Positions 1 to 12,000 of a DNA stretch of 64,000 bases are shown here, piece after piece; within the stretch, counting starts at the first letter, position 1, and every line of letters begins with the position of its first letter. Origin of the DNA: Davidsoniella eucalypti (lineage: Eukaryota; Ascomycota; Sordariomycetes; Microascales; Ceratocystidaceae); the NCBI GenBank assembly GCA_004009845.1, contig RMBW01000086.1, positions 1 to 64,000 on the forward strand. Direction: 5' to 3'. The notes under the pieces are model-generated. The model was given only the letters and a program-made list of their open reading frames with translations. It ran no database searches and was not told the origin of the DNA. Made by a program: the position numbers and the translations under genes.

Positions 1-678
1 GTCTGAGAACGCCGATGTGCACTTACAGCTATCCCAGCATTTCGGGTCATCTACACATGAGTAAATAAATAGTACGGTGTTTTTGTTATCGTATTATGAA
101 GAACGTAAGAAACATACTATGTACCCTATATCGTCTAAGCTTCTAGATATTGCAATCTTCTCGACTCCTCACTTGATTTCCATAGCTTGGCCTTTGCCAC
201 CGCTACTACATTATGGAGTCCTGCTTTAGAGTTCCATTGCAGCAAAAATATGCATTTATGATTCAGACAGCAATTGACGATTTTAAGCAACATTTCCTAA
301 AGCAACCTCTGATGTCAGATCAAGCTCGGATCATATCTGTGTACATATATAGTTACATGTACATATATATGTATATATGTATGTATGTATGTGCAGATAT
401 ACTTACCGCTCTCTGGTCACCATTATAACGGAGTTACGATGTTAGGCTGTAGGACGGACAAATCCGGATCCTTAGCCTAATAGCAAACGACTTGGAAGCC
501 ACAATCCACACGACGTTTTTCGTTGCTCTTTTTGTCCATCTCCACGCATTGTCATATACATTTATATATATATATTATACGTACATATATACTAAACACT
601 AGTGGAACTTGAGCTAGGTCCTCACTGTTGCTTCGGACTCGGTGTTCTACTAACATATTAGTTATGTCTTGGAAGTCT

Positions 679-735
679 TTTTTTTATTTTTTTTTATTCA
701 TTTATCTTATGGAGCTATAGAGCTATGAAGATTAA
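679..735 (-). mobile_element. Very short A-tailed retroposon copy with 13-bp target-site duplication
   Basis: On the minus strand a 57-bp segment contains CATAGCTCTATAGCTCCAT and ends in an A-rich tail (a T-rich run at 679-697 on the plus strand). It is flanked on both sides by the identical 13-mer GTCTTGGAAGTCT (666-678 and 736-748). An A-rich 3' end plus a long direct duplication is the hallmark of LINE-type target-primed insertion. A second copy of the core lies at 22498-22555, and a related longer sequence at 23955-24003 and 55154-55203. The element is too short to encode anything. The duplication is seen directly; the mechanism is inferred. Confidence 0.6.
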
Positions 736-2522
736 GTCTTGGAAGTCTACTTTCATGCATTGTGTAGCAGCAGCGGCAAACTATCACGAAAACTTTTCCT
801 TTTTCTACCCATGTTGAGCATTACTGTCTACATGGTTGCTACTTTGATCACCATTAGCATCTCTTGCCAGGGTATATAGAATGATATCCTGATGGTGAGC
901 TCTAAACGAAGATTGGAATGAAAGGTCAATGAAGCTTTCAGTCGAGGAAGCAGCATTTTCAGAAACAATCAGTACCACGGATATTGGACTTTGCAACACT
1001 TATTATTATCGGTTGAGCATCTCTAGTAATGACCATCATCATTTGTAGTTCAAGTTCGAAATGCCAATGAAAATCTCATATTTCCATCAGCCTGTCAGCC
1101 CGCTTAGACCAGGAATACCGTACCAGCTTTCCTCCTCAAAATTCGGAGTTATGTATTACCCAGCTTTCACAATACCTCCACTATCAGCCCAAAGGCAAGG
1201 GGCTGAGATGTTTCTAGTCCTTCTATAATACTTCGATTTTTTGCTATATGCTACGGTGATGGCCATCATAGCGATGACAGGCAATAAGCATTCCCAGACT
1301 TCATCACACAGATGTATCAAGGATTTCCAAGTCCACATTGCCAGCCAATACGACTGTTGTCTCTCAACTACTAATCTTATCCCCAAGCACAAATACGCAT
1401 CAGAAGAACATCGAAACAGTGGCGTATCTTCCTACTACTAAAACAAAGCATACGTGCTGACACATTGGAGCTTCATGATGACTACGTTAGGCTTGCATCA
1501 GCATTGCATACTGCATAAAGACCGGTCACATTATCCATTGTTTTGCTCCATCTCGAGGCCCGACTCGTTGGCCCGGGATTGCAGCCAACACTAAGCAATA
1601 ACAACATCCTGGAAGCCCAAATAGGAACTTTGTCGCGCCCAAGGCCGAAAGGGCCGACCCGAAAAGATAACAAAGGACTTGACTGACAGCATGAGGAAAG
1701 CCTCACGCAGAACAATGCAGAGGTGGGCAACCCACATACGATAACAGGATATATCTTATGTATGCTCGTGTATCCATACATACAGCTATGTAAGAGTTTG
1801 CGATATTAAGCGCAAACAAAGCTTCACAGATTTATTGTAATGGTACGTAGACATCTCGGTATACTGTTTTTGTTTCTTGTTACTTTGGTTGGCTTCTAGT
1901 AAGGATCCAGGGTCTAACTAGCATAAATATATATGTAAGTATGTGCTGTTGCTTACATATCTGTAGTATTGTTCGAGCTCGAAAAGGCCAAATGAGCATG
2001 AAGGAGCAAATTCAGCCCGTTCGTTTATTATTCGTAGAAGGGGTTCCAAGTCGATCTTCGGAGCGAAGGGATGGCTATCAGGATTCGGAACGTAGCCCCG
2101 GTATCCCCCTAGTAAGTCCGTGCTATTCCAGTATCTGTATGGAGATACATAGCTAGATCTTTCTATCAAAACCCACGGCAGCAGTATCAGCTCCAGTACG
2201 GAATGATTCCAAACGCATTAACGAAATTCAAGTCAGACTAGGAGATGACACTCTAAATCATGGTCATGGCTTCAGCAATATTGTGATCAAAACCTGTATG
2301 ACGGTAGTCTTTTGCCTATAATTATTTATGTATGAAATCTGATTTTTGAGTCTTATTAAGACGAGTTATGTACGACAATGATACTGTACTTGGTCTTATA
2401 GCTCTTTGGCATCATCAGCTGCAAATCTATCCCCTACATTAACAGAAAAGAAGAAGAAAAAAACCCACGAAGTTAGCACTTCTAGTTTTCACATCGTACC
2501 ATATATACACGCGTAAAAAAGA

Positions 2523-2612
2523 AGTGGGTTATTATCACCCCTTAGGGTTAACCCACTCGACACAATGCTGGGGCTAACAGATATGTACCTACAATACAAG
2601 TATATCTGTTAG
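2523..2612. repeat. Two adjacent hairpins upstream of the claudin-like gene
   Basis: Hairpin 1 pairs AGTGGGTTA (2523-2531) with TAACCCACT (2549-2557), a 9-bp perfect stem with a 17-nt loop; the 10-bp palindrome GGGTTAACCC overlaps its right arm. Hairpin 2 pairs CTAACAGATAT (2574-2584) with ATATCTGTTAG (2602-2612), an 11-bp perfect stem with a 17-nt loop. Function is unknown. Confidence 0.5.
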
Positions 2613-2686
2613 TGGCGATACTGTGGCATGTTTATTCAAGAAAATCAGGCTCCAGTATTGATTGAAGCGGTCCAAAACGAGGCGAA

Positions 2687-2694
2687 TGACGTCA
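2687..2694. promoter_or_regulatory. CRE-type palindrome TGACGTCA
   Basis: A perfect 8-bp TGACGTCA lies 110 bp upstream of the ATG at 2804. bZIP factors of the ATF/CREB family bind this site in fungi. Its position fits a promoter element of the downstream gene, but a single 8-mer is weak evidence. Confidence 0.35.
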
Positions 2695-2803
2695 AACTGT
2701 TTTAAAGAGCTTCAACGCGGCTTTGATTTTGTAATTTTATAACTCTTTCCATTACACGCTGATAAAGCATATCGCGTCAAGTTTTAGACATAAAGATATT
2801 TAT

Positions 2804-3572
2804 ATGCCCAGCATGTTGACTCTACGCAATGCTTATCTAGCAGCCTTTGTTGCTATCATAGCCGGTATGTGCCATTTCTATTCCTACCAGCAGCTCGGTC
2901 CTTTTGCAGTACTTCCCCACCCTACAGCTCTACTTAGATGCCCAATACTGACAAGCGCCCTGTTTGTTCGCTGTTTTAGCGTCTGCCATGGTCTGCACTG
3001 CCATTCTATCGTCTAACTGGGCTTCCTATAACGTGACTACTGCCGCTGGCGAGCGTCTACATTTGTCCGTCGGCCTTCACCGGAGTTGCTCTAATAGCCG
3101 GCCCGAGCCCTGCAAACCCTTTCCCGATACCGCGACTTGCGATACAGACAATGACGGCTTTTGCTCTGCCTGGAGGACGCTAGGCTTCTCCGCGTATATC
3201 TCAGGCCTGATCTTGCTATCTATGGCCCTGTGTGCCTTAATCGTCACTGTCGGGTCGCCCAAGAACAGAGAAGCCGGCTGGAAAGTTCTCGTTCCCGGCC
3301 TGGTTTTTGCTGCCGCGCTTCAGCTTTGGGGCGTTTCGATTTTCGAGTATCTCTTGGCTAATGGGAGCATGTTCAAGGTCCCTGGATGGAGAATCGATAG
3401 TGCTGCATGGTGGTTTATCGGTAGCATGCTGTTGACTGCGGCCTCGGCTATCGGGCTGGGCGTCGCCACGATCATGCTCGAAGGGAGAGAGCTCGAGGGT
3501 AGAATTACTCTTGACGACCCTTTGCTCGCTGAAGATGTCGTTCCGGAGCAACCTGCTCACAGAGACGAGTAG
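2804..3572 (+). CDS. Four-transmembrane claudin/Sur7-like membrane protein
   Basis: Two exons, 2804-2864 and 2980-3572, are joined across a 115-bp intron (GTATGT donor, TTTTAG acceptor); the product is 217 residues. The splice keeps the frame and joins a hydrophobic start to the rest of the first membrane span. Predicted spans lie at about 10-30, 92-113, 123-148 and 168-190, with both ends cytosolic by analogy. The first outer loop has W34, a Gly-Leu pair at 52-53, and cysteines C57 and C65, resembling the W...GL..C...C signature of claudin/PMP22 and fungal Sur7-type proteins; the usual Trp after Gly-Leu is His here. The tail is acidic. Two in-frame ATGs (2804 and 2813) are possible. An exact family cannot be named from sequence alone; a role at the plasma membrane or in cell contacts is inference. 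Confidence 0.8.
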
Positions 3573-4306
3573 ATGCTAGCTATACTGGTAGCCTGCAGTA
3601 TCTTGAAGCAAGGATAAATTATTCAAGACTATTGATTATCGATCATCCTGCCTACTATAACAAATACATAGCTTGTCATGTGTTTTTTATCCTGAAGTGA
3701 CGCCATATCTATTGTTCTAATATATAACACATATTCAGTGACAAGACATGTCGCCTATTACACTACTATTACTATACATCGTGGTGATCGGTGATAATAC
3801 ATACATTGATGGAGAATATATTCCTAGTGTGATGTCCGTGCTCTTTTAACCGAATCTATTCTTCTATACACCATGATATTCTCGATATGGCTGATATCTC
3901 ATTAGTTGTAGTTGCTATATATTTGACCAATAAACATGCTACTGGAATCTAGCTACCTCCTCAATTGAGATAAGAAACTAGCCTGAGCTTTTTGCACTAA
4001 ACAGCGCACTGATACTACCAAAAAAAAAATCATACTTAGTCTAGTCTAGATTTAAACACGAGATAGAAGAAGACACACTTGAAAAACAGGCTTCACTCGC
4101 CATATGCCGCCAGCATCGCAACTGTGACTAGTCAAGCCAATCATAGAGCGGGATATCGTTAGTCAGCAGGCCAATCTCTGGCTGTTCATTGGAGCTTGGT
4201 TCGTTATCCTCGTCATCACCAAGGGGAACCACAAGCTTAATCCTGTTTCGACATACACCAGCATCCAACTATCGACGTCTTCTATTTGCGCTATTCAGAC
4301 GTCAAC
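3573..4306. other. Intergenic region between the claudin-like and ADGF genes
   Basis: About 730 bp of AT-rich sequence with no open frame of note. It must hold the 3' end of the upstream transcript and the promoter of the deaminase gene. Three CCAAT boxes cluster at 4137-4192. Confidence 0.6.
4137..4192 (+). promoter_or_regulatory. Cluster of three CCAAT boxes upstream of the ADGF gene
   Basis: CCAAT occurs at 4137-4141 and 4171-4175, and its reverse ATTGG at 4188-4192, all 115-170 bp before the ATG at 4307. Fungal CCAAT-binding complexes (HAP/AnCF) bind such sites in this position range. The motifs are seen; occupancy is inferred. Confidence 0.4.
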
Positions 4307-6079
4307 ATGGTACAGCCGTTCTCGGACGAAGAATGGTGTGAGGTCCAGCAAGAGCTTCCTAGCATAGAGGACCCTTTCATGGCTCAGTACATGGATGGCC
4401 GCGAGGCTTTAATAGCGCAAGAACAGAAGCAACGTAGTGGTAAGTCGAGAACCCGTAACCAAAGTCTCAGCTTGCCGGCGAACTAACTCGTCTATCCAGA
4501 TGCTTCTTTCCGGGCCGCGCTGTCACCCATTGCTCGCAAAGCCTGCAATATTGTCGAGCGCATCCGCAAAGAAGAGCTCTCCAAGATCTGGACGCCGCAG
4601 GTTGAAGACAAGCTTGCTCAGGCAGAGCATATCCCATACTATCCTGGCATGATGTTCTCCCACGCGAAGCCGTTGATGGAACAAACCAAGCTCTGGAATA
4701 TCGTCCGCCGGCTTCCCAAGGGCGCGCTACTCCATGCTCATCTTGACGCGACAGTGAGCTTCGATTTCTTGTACGAAGAGCTCATCAATATGCCTGGAAT
4801 GCATATCTCTACTGACCAAAAGGGCTTGGACACGGACGCAAAAAGACAGTCGGCTGGCATCAAATTCCGTTACCGTGCTGCTGAGCAAACAGGGCCATCT
4901 ATCTGGACTGAAGAATATGTGCCAGAAGCCTTTTTACCGTTGGCCAAGATGGCAGATAGCTTCCCCAACAGCGGCCGTGGAGGCTTTATCAAATGGATCA
5001 AGTCTCGCTGCACTCTGTCATCTCATGATTCCAAGGAGCAGTTCCGTGGTGTAGACCACATCTGGACTAAATTTAGTGGCTGCTTCTTGATTACCGGCCA
5101 GGTTATGCATTACGAGCCTGTAGCTCGTCTGTTTGTACAGCGGCTTCTAGAAGAGCTCCACGAAGACAAGATCAACTATGCTGAGTTTAGGTTTGTTTGG
5201 CCTCAGGAGTATTATATGGATAAATCCGAGACTCCTGAGCCTGACAACGGCGCCTTCTTGAGAGTCATTGACGAAGAAGTCAACAAATTCAAGGCCGCTA
5301 ACCCATGTTTTTGGGGCATCCGTTTGATCAGCACAACTGTTCGTGGATTTGATGCCCGCACAATCACCCAGCATATGGAGCAATGCATTATCAACAAACT
5401 GGAATTCCCTCACTTGATTGCGGGCTTTGATCTTGTTGGCCCGGAGGACCGTGGCCGTTCACTCAAAGATCTTCTTCCGGAGCTGTTCTGGTTCAAGAAG
5501 CAGTGTGCCCAGGAGGGCATTGAAATTCCATTCTTCTTCCATGCTGGAGAGACCCTTGGCGATGGTAACGACACCGACAAGAATCTCTTTGATGCTGTCC
5601 TTCTTGGAACTCGCCGTATCGGACACGGGTTCTCACTCTTCAAGCATCCTCTTCTGATTGAGATGGTCCGTGACAAACGCATTCTCATTGAGTCATGCCC
5701 GATCAGCAATGAAGTGCTGCGGCTTTGTGGCTCTATCCTTTCTCATCCCCTTCCAGCACTGCTTGCTCGTGGTGTTGCCTGCTCTCTATGTAATGACGAT
5801 CCGGCCATTCTTGGTCAAGAGAATGCCGGAATGTCCCACGACTTCTGGCAAGCCCTCCAAGGCTGGGATAACCTGGGTCTTGCTGGCTTAGGTTCACTGG
5901 CAGAAAACAGTGTACGCTGGTCCATCTTTGAGGACCAGAATAATTATGAATGGAAGAAGGACATTCAAGAAGCCAGTCTAGGTTCTGGCATCAAAGCCCA
6001 GCGCCTCAAGGAGTGGCATATTATGTGGGAGGAATTCTGCTTGTGGGTGGCGACTGAATATGGACAGGATGATGAGTAG
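4307..6079 (+). CDS. ADGF/ADA2-type adenosine deaminase
   Basis: Exons 4307-4439 and 4500-6079 are separated by a 60-bp GTAAGT...CAG intron; the product is 570 residues. It belongs to the metal-dependent amidohydrolase fold that hydrolyses adenosine to inosine and ammonia. Zinc and catalytic residues are all visible: HAHLDA (H123, H125), FFHAGET (H392, E395), RRIGHGF (H420) and CNDDPAI (D477, D478). AGFDLVGPED and CPISNEVL are ADGF/ADA2 (CECR1) family signatures. Animal ADA2 and many relatives are secreted, but the N terminus here (MVQPFSDEEW...) is hydrophilic with no signal peptide, so a cytosolic enzyme is likely. I chose the ATG at 4307; the open frame upstream has only a TTG. AMP rather than adenosine as substrate cannot be excluded. 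Confidence 0.93.
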
Positions 6080-9000
6080 TCATGACTGATATAGCAATAC
6101 GAAGCTCTTCTTGGAGCACTCAGTGAGAAACAGTTCATGGTAGTACTATATTCTACACCATGCGTATGTGAGCCATCTCTCAAGTTCCATGCTTTAAGGA
6201 GTATTCAAGTTTAGCAATATAATCACTCTCATTTTCTGGCAGGTATTAAGTGTCACTATAAACAAATACTTCGATATTAAAGGAAAGGACTATCCGTAAA
6301 ATAGGCCATTAGCCTTGACATCTAGTACAACAAGGACAGCCTCTCACAAAATAGCGTATCTAAGATAAGATACCGCGTGTTATTAATTGAAAAGGAATTT
6401 CAACCTACAGCTTCAATGTACTACAAAAATGTAGACACCATCCCTATAAAATTTGATGAATATTGCCAATATGACATCTCATCGATCGAAAGCATATGAT
6501 TGTCCTATCTACATGATATCTTATGACTACGGACTCATTATGAGTTGATTCATATGGTGGGCTGCCTCACTTTTGAAGCAAGTGGTCTAATATTTCATAT
6601 AAGATAGTAGCATACTAAGCTACTTTCAGCAAAATACACTAATGCTTTACACACTCATCATTGAATATGATCGACTCACAGCAGGGTTCCACCTCGGCTG
6701 GATTATTGCCACCGAGAGAGCCAATATTTGTCCCTCCAAGCAGACATATCATCATGGTAATGCTTACAGACTATATCAGCTATTGACGCGATTATCGAAT
6801 CATGGGGCTTGGATATGATATATGTGTGGTGTGTACATATTCAACAAGTGCCCAGCTGAACCAAAGGATCAGAAGATCAGGAAAGAAATTGGAATCTCAG
6901 CACCAACGGAGCCTACACAAGATAAGATGTTTTAGGGGTGGTTGGAGTGTGGTAGAAGAGGCCACACGGCTGCCACTCACTGCGTAGGAGCTTCCCCGCA
7001 TCACTCGATAGAAGAGTACGTACGTACAGCCAGTTATCATGCCCAAGCATAAGGTAATCTGGGCCTCACGAAGCTATAGTTCATGTCTTAATGGCATTAG
7101 CTAGATAAAACTAGGTGATTAGGCAAGAGAAATACAATGTTTCTCCTGTTATGAGCCATTTCTCTTGGCCGATCTGTGATAGAAGTGCGCTGTGTACTCG
7201 GATCTATTAGACCGAATAGTTTCGTATCCTTGAAACTATAAAACCCCGTGACCATGACCCTATCTAACTATTTCCTTCTCTTGATGTAGGCATATGTTTC
7301 CTCCATGTACAAATATACAGTGAGCTGACTCACTGAGTTCTGTCAACAAAATCGACATATCTGTTTCTGACAATCATATTTCTTCAGTAGTCTTTTTTTC
7401 GTTATACCTTGCGATGCTATTGTCGTGACATAATAGTACTAGTTTGAACTAGATCGGCATTGAAATATAGTATTTACCATGATCACATCATATATGTATG
7501 GTTGTATGAGGCGATATTCTGTCATCTCTCATCAACGCCGGATATCTATATATTATGTAGGGGTCTGTTCATGGATATCTATTCGGTTTTTACAGGGAAA
7601 CATGTTATATCAAGTGCCAAAATATGTACTTGGTTCCTTTTTCCTCTAATTAATGTACCATGTACAGCTACTACAATGCATCATACGAACAAGTTCTATC
7701 AGAGATTACCAGGGAAAAAACCAGAAAGATAGCAACTTCATACATCTCCAGCACCTCAAGCGAGAGAAAGTGTCGGGTAAGTACTTTCGGAATGATGAGA
7801 ACTTTGTGATGGGGTTCTATTGATCCGTGATGTTAGTCAAACTTTGTAATCCTGTCTGGCACCCGATAGTAGTTTACGTAAAGAGTGCATAAATCCAGCT
7901 GGTAACTAGCCAACCGTCATGTAGTCAGACTGTGGCCATACCATCGTTGTCATAATAGAGTTGGAGTTGATATGAACTAATTTGTGCTTATTGGAAACGT
8001 AAAAACGCTAGTGTTTGTATGCATCATATGTTCCCGGTAATATCATATGTGTGAGCGCACGACACTGTTTAGTTATGCTGAGTTCGTAGATATGCAGAAA
8101 ACATTGTATGAAGGTGCCTTCACATACGTTCTGTTAGCACATATAGATGTGCATTATTATCATTAACAATCCATGTCTATTTCTACAATCAGTCATCATC
8201 TAGAGGCCTTAGTTGACTAATAAGAAGGACAGTGATGAAATCTGCTGTGAGATGTTGAAATCATGTATATAAGATCTATTTTATTCATAACTGTGTGTAT
8301 GAAAAAACCATATATATTAAGTCTAAGCTCCAGATCCGTTATTGTAGACATAATAAGTAGTTGTATAGTGGTCAAGTTGTATAATAGTCAAGTTATATAG
8401 TAGTATATTGTGTTATATATGAAAGGAAAAGGTGGCTATTGTTTAGAAAAGTGGAGAAACCTGAAAAGGTAACCGCTGTACTCCGTAGAGTCGTCAGGCT
8501 TAGTATAGACCCTTTTTGTCGCCGGGATCTCATTTATAGATGAGGTGTGTGTGCTCAGTATCCGATTTTACTGGCTAAGAAGAACATCCTTATCGACACA
8601 CACCTCACCATCAGTAGCCGGTTTTATACCTCCTACGTATATATTGGTTCTAAAAGGATAGAGGTTACCGTACATACGACTACTGGTATATATTCTTTAT
8701 ATTCTTTCTTCGTTGATTTGCTCGATCATCTTCTAACAAGAGTCTTTCGTTGCAGGACTATTCGGGGTATATCACGGTTTTCAAAAAGAAGAGTTAAGCA
8801 CGATGTTTATACACTACAATAGATAACTAAGCTCTATAAAGAGAGGCACCTTTTTGTCCTTTTCCCTTGTTTTATATAACTATATATATAATATAGTACA
8901 TGTATTGACTAGCTTATAGTCCACTCCAAGATATAGGAAACTGTAGGTTATTATGTTCAATATACAGAATCTAGACATTCATTTTATTCTTTCCTCTTCA

Positions 9001-12000
9001 AAGATAAATGTGTACAATCTACGATAGCCAGGATGTATGTATAACTATACATCACTGCATATATATTAGCCCTAGTCTTGCCGTCGTTTATTTTACCAGG
9101 AGCAACGAATAATCGCCAGGCCAAGTAATGATTTTCTTTCATAATTTTAGTCACCATTGACAAAGAAGCAGGAGCAACATGTCGGCTAATAGCCTGTTGG
9201 CGTACCTAGAAATTGTTGTGAGTACAGATATATCCGTAGTATATTTTTTACTGACAGCATACATTTTCGTTGTTAGATGAGTATATGACTAACGTGTATA
9301 CATCAGGTTAGCAATTCTGATCACTGGGTAATACATATATATGAATAAAAAATAAATATTCACTCGGGTATAACCAGTTGATGTTCATAAATGTTGGTTT
9401 TTTATGTTGGACTGGGCTGTGATATCAACTCCTTGTATTGCAAGATATTCAACTATTGATCACTATAAGTTGTACTAGTAAAAACTCCTTGCTTTGCTTT
9501 CACACGGAAAGCCCCATGCATCCGTTAGATGCCTCCTGTCTCTTGTCCATATTCAGCTTGTAACCTTTCTCCACATACTACTATAATCTACATGTGAGGG
9601 GTTGCTGTTTATGGTTTGTTTCTCTGGTCAGTATCCTTTTTTCTTTGCAATAAGATGAGGTATTGACTAGAGCAAGTCAGATAGCGCTCTCTTTAAATGT
9701 TGATACTGGTTGTATGTATGTATATATCTAGTAGATGGCTGCCATTAACCTTCTTATTGACGTTATGACTACAAGGCCATGGGGGCTGTTGCTCTTTCAT
9801 TAGTGAATAAGGCCTAGTTACCACTGTAGTTGTAAGATATTGTTCTACAAATGACCGAGAAAAAAAAAAGATGGAAACAACAAGCTCGTCTACTCATACT
9901 AGGAATTGCTACAAAGTCTTTATGTGCTAGCGAGCTCAATCAGGAGAAAGAACAACTATATTGTGCAGTCATTACTTGCAGAAGGCATGCTGTGTGAAGT
10001 GGCCTGTAATAATCGTAAAACACAACTTGGTAATCTTGGCCGCATAAGCGTGGCTTGGTTAAATCAACCCTGGGCTGATGGAATGTGCTAACCAGTCCTA
10101 CCTTGCCTGTGTCGACTACATACCACTACCATTCTCATCACAAAGATTGCCAGTGACATCTACCAGATGAGGTCCTCAATTTGTAGTGTTTCCACTTGAA
10201 AAGGTGTATCAGGTTTCCATTTTTTGTCAATTTGGCATTTTTCTGTTACGCTATATCACATGTTGATAGCACGGCAAGCTTTAATGGGTGATCGAGGAAC
10301 CGGCCGCTATGGAGTAAAGATTCCTCATTTCACTACCACGGTACCAGAGACATCGGCTTTCACCAAGATAATGTCAGACAGAAGAGTAGTTCCCATCACA
10401 AGCCCCTAGTATTGAAGTCCTTCCTTGCTAACTAATATATGTACCTTGCGCCCACTGTGTATCTAGCTGGGCTTGACCGTCCATCTCGGAATCTGTTCCA
10501 AGCCGCCGTAGGCGACCTTAGTCCCATCCTGTCCAGGCTTTGGCGGCGCAGGATCCGGTAAGCCAACAAGTCACTATGTGGTGAACTAGTGAGTTTCCAG
10601 GGCCGCTATCCCGACACGAAGTTGGCTTCCATAGCCTGAAAGAGAAGTAGCATAAGCACCTCGGCCATTGCTGATACCACCTTTCAGGCGGGTCAAGGAT
10701 CTAGTGTTCTTGGGATTTGTATAGAATACCAAGTGTTATTACATGTACTTTCAACATTATCACCGCGACATCTTGATCTAGGCACATAGGCCTATCCCGA
10801 GACTTTGTGACCCAGTACGATAATGGGTCTAGATGATCTGTAACTTGCATCATGAATACTCTTATAAAAAGGCTTTTCACTTTCGATATTGCAATCTTTT
10901 GATTGAAATATATCTCACATCATGGCGCATGTCAAGCTGTTGTGCTGTACACATACTAAACATGAGGCCACTATCTCCATCTCTTATGTTATTGGCTATA
11001 TGATGTAGTTGCAGTGCATATCTACCCCCATAAAACATACATGACACATACAAGCCATGATGTATATTGTAGTTTCCAGTACTCCAAGCACTTCAGATTG
11101 AAGTTCCCAAGGTTCTTATCCCCTCTTCCACCCTTCATTTTCATGGCAGCGATAGTGCTTTCTTCATCCATGGCTTGATGTCTCTGTTGCCTTACATTTC
11201 ATTGGTTTATGGTTTTGCTAGTAATGTCCATGCAAGCGAGAAGTATAGTTAAATGAAGACAACGAAACAGAAAACAAGATATGCCAACCTGTCACTCCAG
11301 CGGTACTAGACCATACTATCTTCTACTTCTCATACCAGAGCGGGGGAGGGTGTGCTAAACTGCCGACTGTCTATAACTATGCCTATTTCAATGCTACTAA
11401 AGGATTTCTGATATAATAGTGACACGCCACATGCAACAAACTCACATACATACATGGCAAGCGTTGCACTCTGGGGATATATCTAGATAAGCCAAGGCAA
11501 AACACTCTCAACTTACATATGTACAGTATCAATGGCCATGCCACTTTTGATCCCTGTTGTAGACACACTAAGCGTTATGTTACTTTTGTCATAATCCATC
11601 CGTATTCTACATATATCGGTGGTATCATACTGAATGTAGCTTTAGCTTTCCTCTCTAAGAAAGTCCTTCCCAAACTGCCTAATCTCATGGTGGGCTTGAT
11701 GTATGAAAAAGAGAGAATATATACATAGTAGTATTATGTACTTGATGGTTAGCATCAAATGTCATGTTGATATAGAGGTACATATTGTCTGCGTTGTATC
11801 TACTTGTACTCATATGAGTACATAAAAATGTGCCCAAATATCGTTAGTATATTGAATAGCAGCCGTACTACTTTTTTCTTATCGAGAATAAAACCCTCGT
11901 TTTATCAAACTCATAACAGTCCGAGATACGGATGACTAACCATTCAATTTCAAAACATTGTGAATCTCTAGCATGTCTGCATGTCTGCCATGTGTTCTCT

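Larger units (their letters stand above)
1..2803. other. Intergenic region, no supportable gene
   Basis: I see no coding region here; the open frames are short and overlap on both strands. It contains AT-rich simple repeats (about 343-395 and 561-595), a small A-tailed retroposon copy at 679-735, two hairpins at 2523-2612, and a palindromic CRE-type site at 2687-2694. The last two lie just upstream of the claudin-like gene. Confidence 0.6.

Noticed and set aside
2545..2554. GGGTTAACCC, telomere-repeat-like
   Set aside because: A single palindrome, not a tandem array; interpreted as part of the hairpin at 2523-2557.
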